Source of the DNA: Gymnopus androsaceus JB14
Lineage: Eukaryota > Basidiomycota > Agaricomycetes > Agaricales > Omphalotaceae
NCBI GenBank assembly: GCA_009733575.1
Contig: ML769387.1
Span: 822,119-886,118, forward strand
DNA: 64,000 bases
Direction of reading: 5' to 3'
Position numbers and translations under genes: made by a program. Positions 43,878 to 56,000 of the stretch are shown here, piece after piece; the first letter of the stretch is position 1, and every line of letters begins with the position of its first letter. The notes below the pieces were generated by a model. It was not told the origin of the DNA, did no database searches, and saw nothing but the letters and a program-made list of their open reading frames with translations.

Positions 43878-44131
43878 CTATTGTAAGCATCCTAGCTTCG
43901 TGGTTCCCGATCTGCGGAGGTCGTTCTTCGCGATGATTGTCGATTATGTTGGAAACAGGCGAAAGGAGGGAAAAAGACATGTATGGGTTTGTGTTATCGG
44001 GCTGGATTTATGGATCCTTTTCTCTAGGGGTTTCTTTTTCACTGGGGCTTTGTTGTGGACATCGGTTGACATGGATTAGGCGTATGGACCTTGTATTTTT
44101 AATCCTTTATTTCGGACTCAGCTCCCTTATT
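43878..44131. other. 3' flank of kinase gene
   Basis: No gene supported; leads into the tandem cassette array. Confidence 0.25.
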
Positions 44132-44760
44132 TTGTAGCATTAGATTCATGTATTGGTATAAACAGCCTTGTTGCTACTAACGCTTCTTTTTGCAGGTTAC
44201 AGGTACTCGTTGTTCGAGTTCAACTACGGCAATCTTTCGATACGTCTCCCACTTTCGCCTTTCTCCTAATCGACTACTAATATACCTCTTGATACAGGTT
44301 TTGCTATCATCGCATTCCGACCTCCGGTCCATCTCCATTCCCCTTCCTTATAATCCCTTGTAGCACTGGATTCATATACTTGCGTAAACAGCCTTGCTTT
44401 TTACAGGTTACAGGTGCTTGTTGTTCGAGCTCAACATTGAAAATCTTTGATACGTCTTCCACTTCCCCCTTCTTCGAATCGAATACTAATGACCTCGTTT
44501 CGCTATAATCCCGTACTCGACGTCCGGTCTTCCCTTGTAGCACTGAATTCTGTTCTGGCGTAAATAGCCTAACGCTTCTTTTTCACAGGTTCAGGCGGTT
44601 GTTCTTCGAGCTCGGCTCTGGCAAATCTTTCGATACTGTACGTCTTCCATTTCCGCCCTTTTTTGAATCGACTACTAATAACCTCCTGATACAGGTCTCG
44701 CTATAATCCTGTTTCCGACCTCTCCACTTATAATACCTTATACATAGCTTAGATATACTT
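44132..44760 (+). repeat. Three degenerate tandem cassettes resembling intron-exon units
   Basis: Units start at TTGTAGCA(T/C) at about 44132, 44358 and 44535 (spacing 226 and 177 bases). Each holds GTAAA.AGCCT, a pyrimidine tract with an AG acceptor (CTTTTTGCAGG, CTTTTTACAGG, CTTTTTCACAGG), about 48 bases with TTGTTCTTCGAG(C/T)TC and AATCTTTCGATAC, a GT donor-like GTCTYCCA, and CGACTACTAAT, a branch-point-like sequence. The last ends in GATACAGG. The array lies downstream of the kinase gene. Confidence 0.6.
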
Positions 44761-44786
44761 TCTTATCTCTTTTTCTAAACATTCTC

Positions 44787-44915
44787 TACCTGAGCAACCT
44801 TCGTTCCCCCGGCGGAGAAGTACTCTATTTCTCTCATTCTCTTTTTTTAAACCTTGCCGATTTCATTCTCTTCCTGAGTTACCTTCGTCCCCCCCGGCGG
44901 AGAAGTGCTCTATTT
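44787..44915 (+). repeat. Two 83-base-spaced pyrimidine-rich repeats
   Basis: CCTGAG..ACCTTCGT followed by CCCCCGGCGGAGAAGT(A/G)CTCTATTT occurs at about 44790-44832 and again at about 44873-44915 (42 bases each), inside a CT-rich tract. Confidence 0.6.
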
Positions 44916-45334
44916 TCCTGAACTTTCACCTTGATTTTGGTGCTCGCTTTTGCGCGGGGCCTCATTCAAAATGATCAGGCATACTAAGTATGTACATACC
45001 GATGTCCAGATATGTACTTCCTATGTATTCTAATCTGCATTCTTTTGTATGAAATGGACTCGAATCTTTGCTGAGGTATGAGGGGGAAAGATGGGGGTTG
45101 AAGAAACAGATAGGAGTCAGATACACGGTGGTGCAAAAATTTCACAATTCCGTCATCGAGTGTGGCGCGGCGATTTCGACTGTAAAACAACCAATTAGTA
45201 ATTATTACCTATTTTTAATCGATTACATCCAATTACAGTAGTTGGATTGAGTATTTAATTGGATTTAAAAAATATGTTTACAAAAGTCTAATCAACGAGG
45301 TAAGCTTTACTTCTCATTACACTCTCTACTCACC

Positions 45335-45605
45335 GATGGTCAGTGTACGCTCCGCGCGCCTCAGACCCAGGTCTCCTTTCCATCGGTCAGTCAGGTACGC
45401 TCCGCGCGCTCGCAGGTCGCCTGCCCTTTTCTGACTCAGGTGCTCGGCTCTGCAGCCAATCATCATTTGTCTTACATTCTCTTGTTTCTTGTAATATTTA
45501 TTGCGTAGAGAGTTCGGGAGTCAGCACCCTTTCTGACTCGTCGAACTCTCAGGTGTGTAGTATTTATGGACTTTCGACCCTTTCTGACTCGTCGAACATC
45601 TCAGC
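45335..45605 (+). repeat. Short duplicated segments, GC-rich
   Basis: TACGCTCCGCGCGC appears at about 45345 and 45397. CCCTTTCTGACTCGTCGAAC appears at about 45528 and 45578, with GACTCAGG-type variants between. A compound direct repeat with no coding content recognised. Confidence 0.5.
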
Positions 45606-46110
45606 GTCGTTTTTGTATTTCGCGTTACCCGCCCTCCCATTCCCTCTGTTGCATTAGTCTAGCTGTACTTTAACTTCATGTACCCATTCCGTCGCTCAAA
45701 TCCAGTTCATTACAGGGTGTAGCCACTGTTTCAGGGCTGTACCCGTGTCCTCCTAAACCTTGCACGTTTATCCCAGGAGCAGCGATGAAAACGACGCCTC
45801 CGTTGATTAGTCGAAATTGGTTGGAGCCTTACTCGTCAAAATCAACCGCGACTGACGAAATGAGCTACGGGAAGCAAAGTCTAAATTAGGAGAGCCCGAT
45901 ACACCCTTTTATCAATGAATATTTCACTACTTCTCGCTATGATCTCGGAAGCCATCCGAAACTGAACTCCAGACGACGACGTAGAACTACTGCCGGGAGA
46001 ATGCGTAATCTGCCGCTGCCCTACTGCCTTACTGTCCGAATATCCTCGTCATTCCAAAAATTTCAGGTATAAAAGCTGCGATCGATGGTAAGTCCACATA
46101 CGTTATTACC
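45606..46110. other. Intergenic, upstream of short-chain dehydrogenase
   Basis: No gene recognised. Presumed promoter of the SDR gene. Confidence 0.3.
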
Positions 46111-47269
46111 ATGTTCTCTCCCAATCGCGTTTGGTTCATCACCGGGACATCTTCTGGTCTTGGAAAATCTCTTACTGACATCCTTCTCGCGAACGGAGAA
46201 CGCGTTGTAGCAACTTGCCGTGACCCTAGTGTACACGCCAAGCTTTCTAGCCATTACAAAGACCAAATTTTGACCTACAAGCTCGACGTTACAAAAGAGG
46301 AACAAGTCAAAGCTGCACTAGCTGCTGCAGTAGAAAAATTCGGTCGAATCGATGTTGTTGTGAATAATGCGGGTATTGGACTGTTTGGAGAGATGGAGAG
46401 CGTACCCGAGGAGGATGCGAGGTATATCATGGAGTTACAGTTTTGGGGTCCTGTCCATGTAATGAAAGAGGTAAACAAACCCTCATCGCTACTCCTTTGG
46501 TGTATACTTATGGTTCGGCCCCTCTTCCAGGCTGTGCGCATCTTCCGTGAAATCAATCCATCTGGTGCGGGTGGACGTATCTTCAACATTAGCACTGCAG
46601 GTGGTTATCAAGCCAACCCTACCCTCTCCTACTACTCCGCAAGTAAATTCGGTAAGCAAGAGATATTTTGTATATCATGCAATGCGTGCTCATCTCTGCT
46701 TTCGTTTTAGCTCTCGAGGCAGCCACACAGTCCTTCCTCCAAGAGATGAATCCTTCCTGGAACATCAAAGGCTGCATTCTTGAACCCGGAGGTTTCCGCT
46801 CAGAATGGAATTCTGGTCACAATTCCCAAGTCATTCCCCCTCATCCCGCTTATACGGATCCCTCATGTCCTACTTCCATGTTCCGACAATTCCTTGGAAA
46901 TATCCCTTTCCTTGGTGACCCAGTGAAGATGGGAAAGGCGGTTTTGCGACTTGCAGATCTCTCTATGGGCGTCCGTTCCGAACTTGCAGGGGTTTGGGCT
47001 GGCGAGGGAGTAGAGAAGAGTGTTGCAGACCATAATGTCACTGGCATTTTGGGAAGCACACCTGTCGAGCTACCGCTCAGGGTCCAGCTAGGAAGTGATC
47101 ATTATTCCTAGTGAAAATGCAGGCTCAAAGCACGATGGAAGATGCGGGACAGTGGGCATGGATTAGCCATTCAACAAATGCCGATGATATGGACGGCGAG
47201 AATTATGTGAAGCAGTATCTGATGGGTTCTGGTGGTTTTCAGGATGTCGATAAGATGCTGTCCAATTGA
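46111..47269 (+). CDS. Short-chain dehydrogenase/reductase (classical SDR)
   Basis: NAD(P)-dependent oxidoreductase. Start 46111 (MFSPNRVWFITGTSSGLG). TGTSSGLG is the cofactor glycine motif, VVNNAGIG the structural NNAG motif, ISTAGGY supplies the Ser, and YYSASKFALEAATQSF the catalytic Tyr-X3-Lys. Further on are EPGGFRSEW, TSMFRQFLGNIPFLGDPVKMGKA and LPLRVQLG. Introns at about 46471-46531 and 46651-46709 are in frame. About 30 residues between ADL and LPLRVQLG (SMGVRSELAGVWAGEG...) are not usual for the family. Near 47094-47100 one base appears missing; the corrected frame continues VKMQAQSTMEDAG...SHSTNADDMDG to TGA 47267-47269. Uncorrected, it stops at 47109-47111. Confidence 0.82.
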
Positions 47270-47861
47270 TATACGCGTCGCGCTCTATGTCACTGGGCTT
47301 TCTATGTGATACGACTTGGATTTTACGTGTTTAAGTACAAAGTAGTACTTGACTTTAATTTTCGCATGATTCCGAGCTAGATACGAAATTTATCTGGATT
47401 GAAAAACTCAAGTAGTCTAACGCGTCGATATATTTACAACAACGATCTTCTAAGTAATGAGGCTCCGGGGGAAATTGATCATAGAAATTTGAGCACCGTG
47501 TTGACTCGCTCCTGAACTTGAGAGATCTAGAAAAAATTCAGCAAGACTGCTGTTTGGGACCGTGACACATCCTATGCGTTAAAATTTAAAAGAAAAGCAG
47601 TACGAACGAGAGTAACGGAGTGGCGCAAGCTCTAGGCTTCTAGCTACCATACGCACTTCCATGTACATATAGCCATAACTTATGCCATCGCGTCTTGGGC
47701 GCTCATTATTTACAGTATCTAATCTCTGACCCCGGCCCATTGAGCCGAAATATTTTCATTAAGATCAGCTATGTCCCTCAACAACTATTCGAGTCACTGC
47801 CAACACGCTCCTTTAGCGTTCCTTCCTCGGCCATCTACAGCTTCATAGGCTGCTCACCACA
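47270..47861. other. Intergenic, no supported gene
   Basis: About 590 bases without a recognised gene between the SDR and the mitochondrial carrier; CTTTAGCGTTCC near 47810 is a weak variant of the recurring motif. Confidence 0.3.
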
Positions 47862-49072
47862 ATGTCCAAGACCATCAAGGATCTCACAGCCGGAACAGCT
47901 GGCGGTATCGCCCAAGTGCTCGTCGGACAACCATTCGATATTGTCAAAGTGGTAAGTAGAACGCTTTCGCTCAATATCTATAATGGAATATTACATGTTC
48001 AAAGACACTATCATCTATTTTCAACTTGAACATTGAAGCGAATGCAAACAGCGCCGAAAGGGACGTATTCCGGAATGATGCACTGTGCTGGTGGAATTCT
48101 GAAGAATGAAGGGCCTTTGGCATTTTACAAGGCGAATATCTGAATTATTCCAACGGAATATTCAACATTAATTCGTTTTCTCCTCCAGGGAACCCTCACA
48201 CCTCTTCTTGGAATCGGTGTTTGCGTCTCAATCCAATTTGGAGTAATAGAGTACATGAAGCGTCTTTTTGCTCACCAAAACATCCTTGCTGGCACTGGAG
48301 GCCCATCAGGCCGAGATCTTGGTGCAGGACAGCTGGTAGCATCAGGTGTCGCAGCAGGACTTGCCAACGGATTCGTGTCAGGCCCAGTAGAACATATACG
48401 TATCCGTAAGTCGCGTTTCGTTATCCATGTAGATGCGCCATTATCGCGTATGGGTTCTAGGCCTGCAAACTCAACCATCCAAAAACCCACCATACAACGG
48501 CCCGTTCGACGCGATTAAAAAGATTTATTCCGCACATGGTATCGCAGGGATATTTAAAGGTCAAGGTGTAACTTTCCTCCGAGAAGCTACTGGGTATGGA
48601 GTATACTTCCTTGCGTATGAGAAACTCGTTCAACGCGAGATGCGAGAGAAGGAGATCAAGAGAGAGGAGTTGAATCCAATGAATGCGGTGTTGTATGGTG
48701 CAGCTGCTGGCTATGCTGTGAGTAGTTCCTTCTACCGTTCTCGATCTTGAACTAATGGAGCATCCAATCTTGTAGTTATGGGCGGTCATCTACCCTATTG
48801 ACATGATTAAATCTCGCATGCAGACGGATGGCTTTACTTCCACCACTGGAAGGAAATACGCCTCGTCTCTCGACTGCGTAAAGCAAGTTTGGCGGATAGA
48901 GGGCCCCAGAGCCTTTTTAAGGGGTTTGGGACCGACACTGATTAGGTAAATCTTTTTCCCCAGTGTTGTTCGTGCTTTACTGATCTCCAACCACTTACAC
49001 AGGTCCCCATTCGCAAACGGAGCCACGTTCCTCGGGTTCGAAATGGCCAATCGCTTCTTGAACTCTTTCTAA
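47862..49072 (+). CDS. Mitochondrial carrier (SLC25) family protein
   Basis: Inner-membrane solute carrier with three repeats, each starting with a PX(D/E)XX(R/K) motif: PFDIVKVR, PVEHIRIR and PIDMIKSR. They are followed by GG...LKNEGPLAFYKG, IKKIYSAHGIAGIFKG and CVKQVWRIEGPRAFLRG. Start 47862 (MSKTIKDLTAGTAGG) and stop 49070-49072 give about 300 residues, normal length. It is closest in look to the YMC1/CRC1 (amino acid/carnitine) group; the exact substrate is inferred only weakly. The second intron appears to use a GC donor at 48132 (AAG|GCGAAT), and the others are GT...AG. No frame breaks. Confidence 0.9.
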
Positions 49073-49263
49073 GGTCTTGCCAGCTAGTGCTGTCTTCAAA
49101 GTTCATTGACTATAGTTCTCTATCTATTTAGATTACACATACCACACCGCATAGATGTTTTCGCGTAATATATCTAGAACTTTTTATGCTTAAGCATGTG
49201 TCGTCCGTAGTGCATTGCTGTTCATACTCAAAAAGAATACCATTAGCAGAAACATCAGAGCAA

Positions 49264-51547
49264 TTACCCAGCAGAAGCAACAATCTCCATATCCATATCC
49301 GCCTCCCCGTCAGCGTCCGAATCACCATCTGCATCTGCGCCAGCAGCGCTCGGCTTGACTTTCGCGTCTACCCGTTTATCTCCTGCTCCTGCTCCTGCCG
49401 CTCCAGCCCTGGCCACATTTTCTACCTTCCCTCCTTGAGAATGAGAACCAGATTTCTCTGGCCCAGGGCCCGGGCGAGCTTGAGCTTGGGTTTGGGTTTC
49501 TGATTGGTTTGAGTGTTGGGTTGGAGTCTGTGTGGGTGCAGGTGTAGAATGGGAGGTCGGTGGGAATAACGTTAGGAAAGGTAATCCAGTGCTGGAGGAG
49601 CTTGGTGCGGGAGGCGGAGCGGGAACGGACAAGGAGGTGGGTAACGGATTTGGTCTGGAGATATTGGAGGCAACAGGTGCGAGTGTCAGTGTTTGTGGCT
49701 GTGCACGCGGCTTTACACTCGGTGGTGTAGCACTGCTAGCCTGCGGTGTAGGTCGCGACAGGGGATATAGAATAAGAGTCGGTTTCTCTGTCGGGGTAGC
49801 AGAAGTCATAGAACAAGTTGATGTGGTTTTGGAGGTAGTGGAAACGGTAGGAGTAGGAGTAGAGTAAGAGTGGTAACACTTGCTGACGGGAAATGTTCAA
49901 CAATATGTCGTACCTGCATCCCCTGTGTTGGTAAAGATGCTCCAGAAGCGAGATTAGAAGTGGAAGTAGACGTGGGTGCAGGTTGGATAGCAGTTGGAAC
50001 CGGGCTCGATGTCTGACTCGAACTTGGACCGGAGGAATCAGGAGTCGCACCCGTAATGAGCGGTAACGATGCCCCAGATGCCTTTGCTACAACTGCTCGA
50101 AGTAGGGGATGCAACTGCATGACCGCAGTTTGAGCACTGCTAATCATCGATTCGGAGATTTCGCCCTCTTCTTCCTCTTCCTCATCGTCATCATCGTCAT
50201 CTTCACCTCCCTCTCCTTCGCCTCCTTCCGTTTTAACGCGTTTTGCATCTGGTCCATTTGGATCGACGTTGCTACCATCAGCCGCCTCAAGTTCGATTAT
50301 TTTTGACTCGAAACACGGCGGCCCCACCAACGTTGCAGGACGCTTTTGGGCTTTCGCTTCACTGTTATCCCGATGTCGCTTGATAGCGTCTCGCCGCGAG
50401 AATGTCTTCCCACATCCTCCGCATTGGAAGGACTTGCGTTCGTGCGCGACTTTAATGTGTCTTTTAAGGTCCGAGTTTCGGAGGAAAGAGGCTGAGCAGT
50501 GAGGGTAGGTGCATTTGTGCGGGCGTTCTCCGGTAGCGGAAGAGGAGGGGGAGTGGAGAAGGAGCCTGATGGAGGTTGGATATGGGGATGATGTTGGCGT
50601 TCGTGGTTGCGGAGGTTTGCCAGAGGGATAAAAGTTTTGTTACAGGAGGGAACCATACAAGGGTATACCATTGTACTGTCTGTCGCTGAAGGTCCATGAC
50701 TGGTATTGACACCAATTTGAATCCCACTAAGAACACCCAACACTTGGATCAAGCCACTAATCTCTTGCAACGCACTCGTCGTAGGTGAAGGCGTAGCCGA
50801 AGGATTTGGGTTCGGTTTTGAGGCGGAGCTGACGGAAAATAGGAAAATGTGGTGTAAAGGGTGTTGTATGGATGTGATAAGGGCTGGATTGATGGAGGAG
50901 GAGGTATGTAAAGCATGGGTCACAACATGGACGGCATTCGAGACCACATCATATATAGATTGTGGTTTGGGAGCGGGAGGAATGACGACTGGTTCCTCTT
51001 CGCGTTTCCTCTTCCCCAGCATTGCTTCACGCCCTCTGAGGGATCCAAATAGAGCTTCAGAGCCCGCCAGATGGATAAGAGTTTGGCTCAGCGTAAGAGC
51101 TGTGGCTTTGGTTACTTTACCAGATGCTAGTATTTGTGTCAACGCGTCAAGGACGTTGGAAGTTGTGTTGGGTACAGCTGTGGATGCAAGAGTGGTATGT
51201 GCGACGGGATCATGATTTAAGAGGGCCATGATAACTTTGATAGTAGTCATGACCGCTTCTTCTTTCCGAGAGGATACAGGAGGAGCAGGAGAAGAGGCAA
51301 GAGGAGCACAAGCAGTAGGAGTAGCTGCTGCTGTTGAATCAGAAGGGGGATTCGCTTCTGCGCCTGCCTTTTGTAGATCCTCCCAAATTTGTTCGTTCAG
51401 TTTTCGTGCCATTTCTTCAGCTTCAGCATCTATATCATCGTCTTCATCTTCATCTTCATATTCTCCTTCATCGTTCTCGTCCCAATCGTCTTCGAGATCT
51501 GCAAGTGCCGGTCCAAGGACCAGCGTACTTTGCGCGATTCCGACATG
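49264..51547 (-). CDS. C2H2 zinc-finger protein, probable transcription factor
   Basis: Three C2H2 fingers are clear: YPCMVPSCNKTFIPLANLRNHERQHH, then after the canonical linker TGERPHKC a finger with CTYPHC...HIKVAH, and QCGGCGKTFSRRDAIKRH (a third with a C-terminal His partner). They lie about 50400-50660. N-terminal to them is a low-complexity Ala/Ser/Pro region and a highly acidic stretch (Glu/Asp, about 51430-51500). C-terminal are acidic (EEEEEEGEISES) and Ser/Thr/Pro-rich segments ending at 49264-49266. The frame shifts by one base in the C5 run near 50549-50553, and the ATG at 51547 is out of frame with the acidic stretch, so the true start could be 51412. Nuclear DNA binding is expected. 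Confidence 0.7.
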
Positions 51548-51813
51548 ACTGCGATTACAGTTGAGAAAAGCAGGAGAACGATGGAAGCCTGATGATCCTA
51601 CCTAATTCCAACGAGAATCTAATTAGAGAGTTAGTTTTTCGTACACAGGCTTGAATAGAAAGAAAACTTACAGTACTATCTCAGAGAAACACTGTGGAGA
51701 GCAGAAATGGGCGCTTAGAAAGTTAATGGAAAGCACGTGGCGCGGACGACGCGTACCCTCCTTCATTCTTCATCCCATCTTCTTTCCTTCTCCCCATAAA
51801 CATCTTCGTGAAT
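51548..51813. promoter_or_regulatory. Divergent promoter, zinc finger / proteasome beta-2
   Basis: TGGGCGCTTA at 51708-51717 matches the recurring motif and lies about 100 bases before the proteasome start. A GCACGTGGCGCGG stretch at 51734-51746 includes CACGTG. Confidence 0.4.
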
Positions 51814-52857
51814 ATGGCGACTGTCTCAGTATACTCGAGTCCTGGCTTTGATTTCTCCAATCTAACTAGGTTAGTTCGGTAGAAAGAATTCATACATTTT
51901 CTAATACGTCTTGTCTACAGGAATCACTTTCTTGCAGAAAAAGGTCTCCCTCTACCAAAGGCTACCAGTACAGGAACAACCATTGTCGGATGCGTATTCG
52001 AAGATGGTATCATTCTAGGAGCAGATACAAGAGCAACAGAGGGTCCTATTGTCGCTGATAAGAATTGTGAAAAGGTTTGCACGATCTAAATTGAGCTCTG
52101 CGTAGCAAGCTTATTCTTCTGCTCAGATCCATTATATCACCGAATCTATCCGTTGCTGTGGTGCAGGAACTGCCGCCGATACCGAATTCGTCACCAACCT
52201 CATTTCTTCTAACATGGAAATGCATGCTCTAACCCATGGAAGGAAACCTCGGGTGGTCACTGCTATGACCATGTTGAAGCAGTATTTGTTCCAGTAGGCG
52301 CTACTTTTTGCTTGATATGTTTTCAGTTTTCATAATTATTTCTTTCTAGATACCAAGGTCACGTCGGCGCTGCACTCGTACTTGGCGGTGTAGACTCTAC
52401 TGGACCCAATCTCTTCACTATCGCGCCTCACGGATCAACGGACAAGCTCCCTTATGTGACTATGGGTTCTGGTAGTTTGGCTGCTATGGCAGTATTTGAG
52501 AGTAATTGGCGGGCTAACATGTCTGTAAGTTACACGCCTAATTAATTCCTACACGGATCCCTTGGCTCACTCAGCACGTATCATAGCGCGCCGATGCTCT
52601 CCAACTCGTCAAAGACGCCATCTCTGCTGGTATCTTCAACGATCTCGGATCTGGATCCAACGTCGACGCGTGCATCATTACTGCGAACAACACTGAGATG
52701 CTCCGAAACGTCGAGATGCCAAACGAGAGGGTACAGAAGGAGCGCACTTACCTGTTTCCGAAGGGAACGACGGCGTGGAAGAAGGAGGATATCAGGAAGT
52801 TGGTGCTGACGGAGGAAGTAACACCTCTTGCAGTAGAGGCAATGGATACAACTTAAG
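51814..52857 (+). CDS. PUP1: Proteasome subunit beta-2 (trypsin-like activity)
   Basis: Core 20S proteasome subunit. Start 51814 ([16 protein letters not shown]). The propeptide ends before [19 protein letters not shown], whose first Thr is the nucleophile released by self-processing; Asp in GADTRAT and the Lys shortly after complete the site. Later blocks are [38 protein letters not shown] and [26 protein letters not shown], then the long C-terminal tail typical of beta-2 that embraces beta-3. Five exons join in frame. Stop TAA at 52855-52857. About 270 residues, no break. Confidence 0.93.
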
Positions 52858-53084
52858 CCTGTCATGTGCAATAAATGTAATTTCTACCAAAAGTCGAGTT
52901 TGCATGATATTTCTCAAGCGAAGGTACTGCAAAAATGGGGTATATCGCGAGTAACTATTAAGTACTCTAGCCTCTTTTGACCATACATGACATACAACAA
53001 CAAGTAGTATGATACGGAATAAGTTATTAATTCTTCAGCGAGCCCAATTGCTCATAAGTATATAAAAAAGACGTCTGGGGTTAC

Positions 53085-56000
53085 TTAAGCTTCAGGAGAC
53101 CCCTCACGTTGTTTGCTTTCCCAGTCCGCAACGACAGCTTGCCCAAGCGATTTACCCAACGCCAATGCGAGAGGGACAGGTACGGCGTTGCCAATTTGCT
53201 TGTAGGCCTGGGGAAAACGTTCGTTTTAGTTCGGTATAAATCTAGACAGCGAACACAAAGAACATGGACGTACCCGTCTAACCTCTGCCGGCTCGAATTC
53301 CGTCATGAAAGTGTAGTTATCCGGGAATCCCTGAGACCGAGCAACTTCTCGAACTGTGATGCTGCGTTTTTGCTATACATACATACATAACGGAAATAAT
53401 AATAATAAGGAATCATAACAACATGCGAATCAGAGTTCGTTGCACTTACCGAAGGATGAAGCAAAGAACAGCCTTTGGTACTTGGGCTGGAGTGGGTCAT
53501 GACCGTTCCGAATTGACCATTCGAGTTGAGCCGGCCATAGTGAACTATTCCAGTCTGTTAGTATTCGCTTGGCTGTATAGTACTAATACGAACTATTTTT
53601 TTTCGCGGCTTTCTTCATCTGCTGAAGTGCGCGCGGGAGCACTGCGAGATATACGTTTATGAGATTCAAAATTCAAAATGATCTGTAGTGAACTGACTGT
53701 GATGGTGGGCACCAGGTCTTAGAGGAACCATTGTCGAACTGAAGTCAGTGAATGAATAATAAGCGAAATGATACTTCTCAAGGGATAGGATGATACTATA
53801 CATACCGTTCAACAACACCAGCATCGAACATTGGCGTAACGTGCTCCTCGACCGAGTCCATCATGTTTGCCCTCATCGACTTTTGGTACCAGTTGACTGG
53901 TTCGTGAAGGTAGTCAGCGGCCGCGAAACCAGGAGGAGTAGCTTGATCCCTTGTGGCTGAAAAGGACGGGATCACTTTTTCTCGTATCCGAGCTTCTTCT
54001 CTTTCTTTCGCTGTGGGAGCAAGGATTTCGTGTGGGTTTTTCCTATAGGAATCAGTCTACTAAGAGCGATGCAACGGTAGTAAACAAATGAGATTACCAG
54101 TCAAAGGGTGCCTATCAGAGAAGAAGGACGTGTCAAAAAAAATGAAAGAACATCAACTCCTTCAGCTTACCAAGTCCCCAATGGCATCATTAACCGTAAC
54201 AGCCTTGAACGGCGCAAATGAATGCGGATTTTCTGGATCCAGCGATCTTGTAGGCTTGGATAGCTTGAGATCATGTTCGAGCACTTTATATTCCTTCGCC
54301 GAATAGACATGGGTCGGAATAGGGAAGTCGGGGATCCTGTTACCATGTGCAGCACCCCAGAAGATGACTCGTTGACGACCTTGCGGGGCACCGTAGTTGG
54401 CCGCTTGAAGTACTTTAACTCGCACTTGATATCTTAAACAGAAGTGAGATTAAGATTTCGGAAAATGAACCGGACCTGACCGATTACGAAACTTACCCAA
54501 ATGCTAAGAGCGAACGAACAATGAGCTTGAAAACACCGTGTTTGATCCCTGCAACGATCGAGTGTTTCGTTTCCCCCATTTCACCCATCAAGCGGAAGTG
54601 CATGATCCCAACGACATTCTCAAGGAGGAAATATCGAGCCTGGTATATTTCCAAGAGAGAGATCATGGTGAAAGGAAGTGTAGCTCTGACCGTAATGTGA
54701 ATACAATCCAAGCACGTAAGATAGAGAGAGAAGCGCATACCTGATATCATCCGCTTGCTGTATAATAATCAAAGATTAGACAAAGACTGGATTCTAGCCA
54801 AAGGAATACTTTACCGGATTATGATTAGCCCCGCTAAAAGCCTGACAAGGAGGTCCTAGGTGAAGCAGAAAAGTGATTCAGCTTCGGCTCTCAGAAGATT
54901 CATTCATGAGTTACCTCCCGAAATAAGGTCTATCTCTCCAGGCTTTGGTAGTGCTTCACAGTCCCCGCCCCAGCGAGATCTCAGAGGAGGAATATTCCCA
55001 TCAGCCTTTTGAGAGTCGATGAGATGTTGTAAGAACTCGTTGATCTCCTGGCAGTAAACAGTAGTGTCGGGATGGTTTCGTCTAAATTAAAGCCAATGGC
55101 TAATCAACAATAACATTGATGAAAGCTTTGCATGACATACTTGTAAGTCTCGGCAGCGTCCTTATCCCATTCAACCGCTCCAATGGTCTTGACAAACTTT
55201 GAGGCATTGAGGCCCGTTCCGAGTCCTCCAGCACCTGGAAAGATTAGATTAGCCTTCAAATGTATCATAGTGCATCCAAGTAGAAAGGAAAAAGAAAAAA
55301 GAAGCTTGCCACAGAAGAGTTCCAGTCCTCGAAGACAATTCCCCTCATTGCTACAGAATTCCTCCATCTTTGCCAATACTTCTTCATGTTCTTCCATGCA
55401 CTCTGAACACTGGGAAACTTTCTCAGTAAGGATGTAGAAATGATCTTCATGTTGAGTCCATTGTTCAGCATCAAGACTAGAACAAAAGTCTTTGACGTAG
55501 GCTTTCCCGCAAACATCACTGAAAGGAATTGTTTTAGGCCTGTCGGTACTAAAATCAAGTAGTCGCTGAATTGGACAGATTAACACTGGTTGATTCAAAA
55601 GATAAAAGACAAGTACTCACGTCATCAACGAATGAGGAATTTGGACAGTTATCGACGTGCTGGAACATCCGAACTGTAAGTTTTGAAGCTTTAGACGATC
55701 CAGTAGGATTTGAGATAGCAATGATCTGAGCAATGCCCAAAACACCGATCGTCTTCATCACCAGGTGCTACGTATATGCAGTCAAAAACATGATAGTTTT
55801 TACCAAATTGTGATATGCAGGTTTTAGTATGTTGAATGAAGCATTGAGCCTCCTGCGCCTCCGCCAGCACACATGAATGACAGTGTCGGTGAGAGGGAGT
55901 GAATTGCAACTCTTCCGTTGATGTTTTCTAATGGATGACAGGTCTACAAAGCTAAGACTGGAAGGGTCCCATACAAACCTGAGAAGAAAGTGAAGACATA

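Noticed and set aside
49532..49867. Gly/Val-rich plus-strand frame opposite the zinc-finger gene tail
   Set aside because: Complement of a Ser/Pro/Thr-rich coding tail; low-complexity coding DNA often leaves an open antisense frame.
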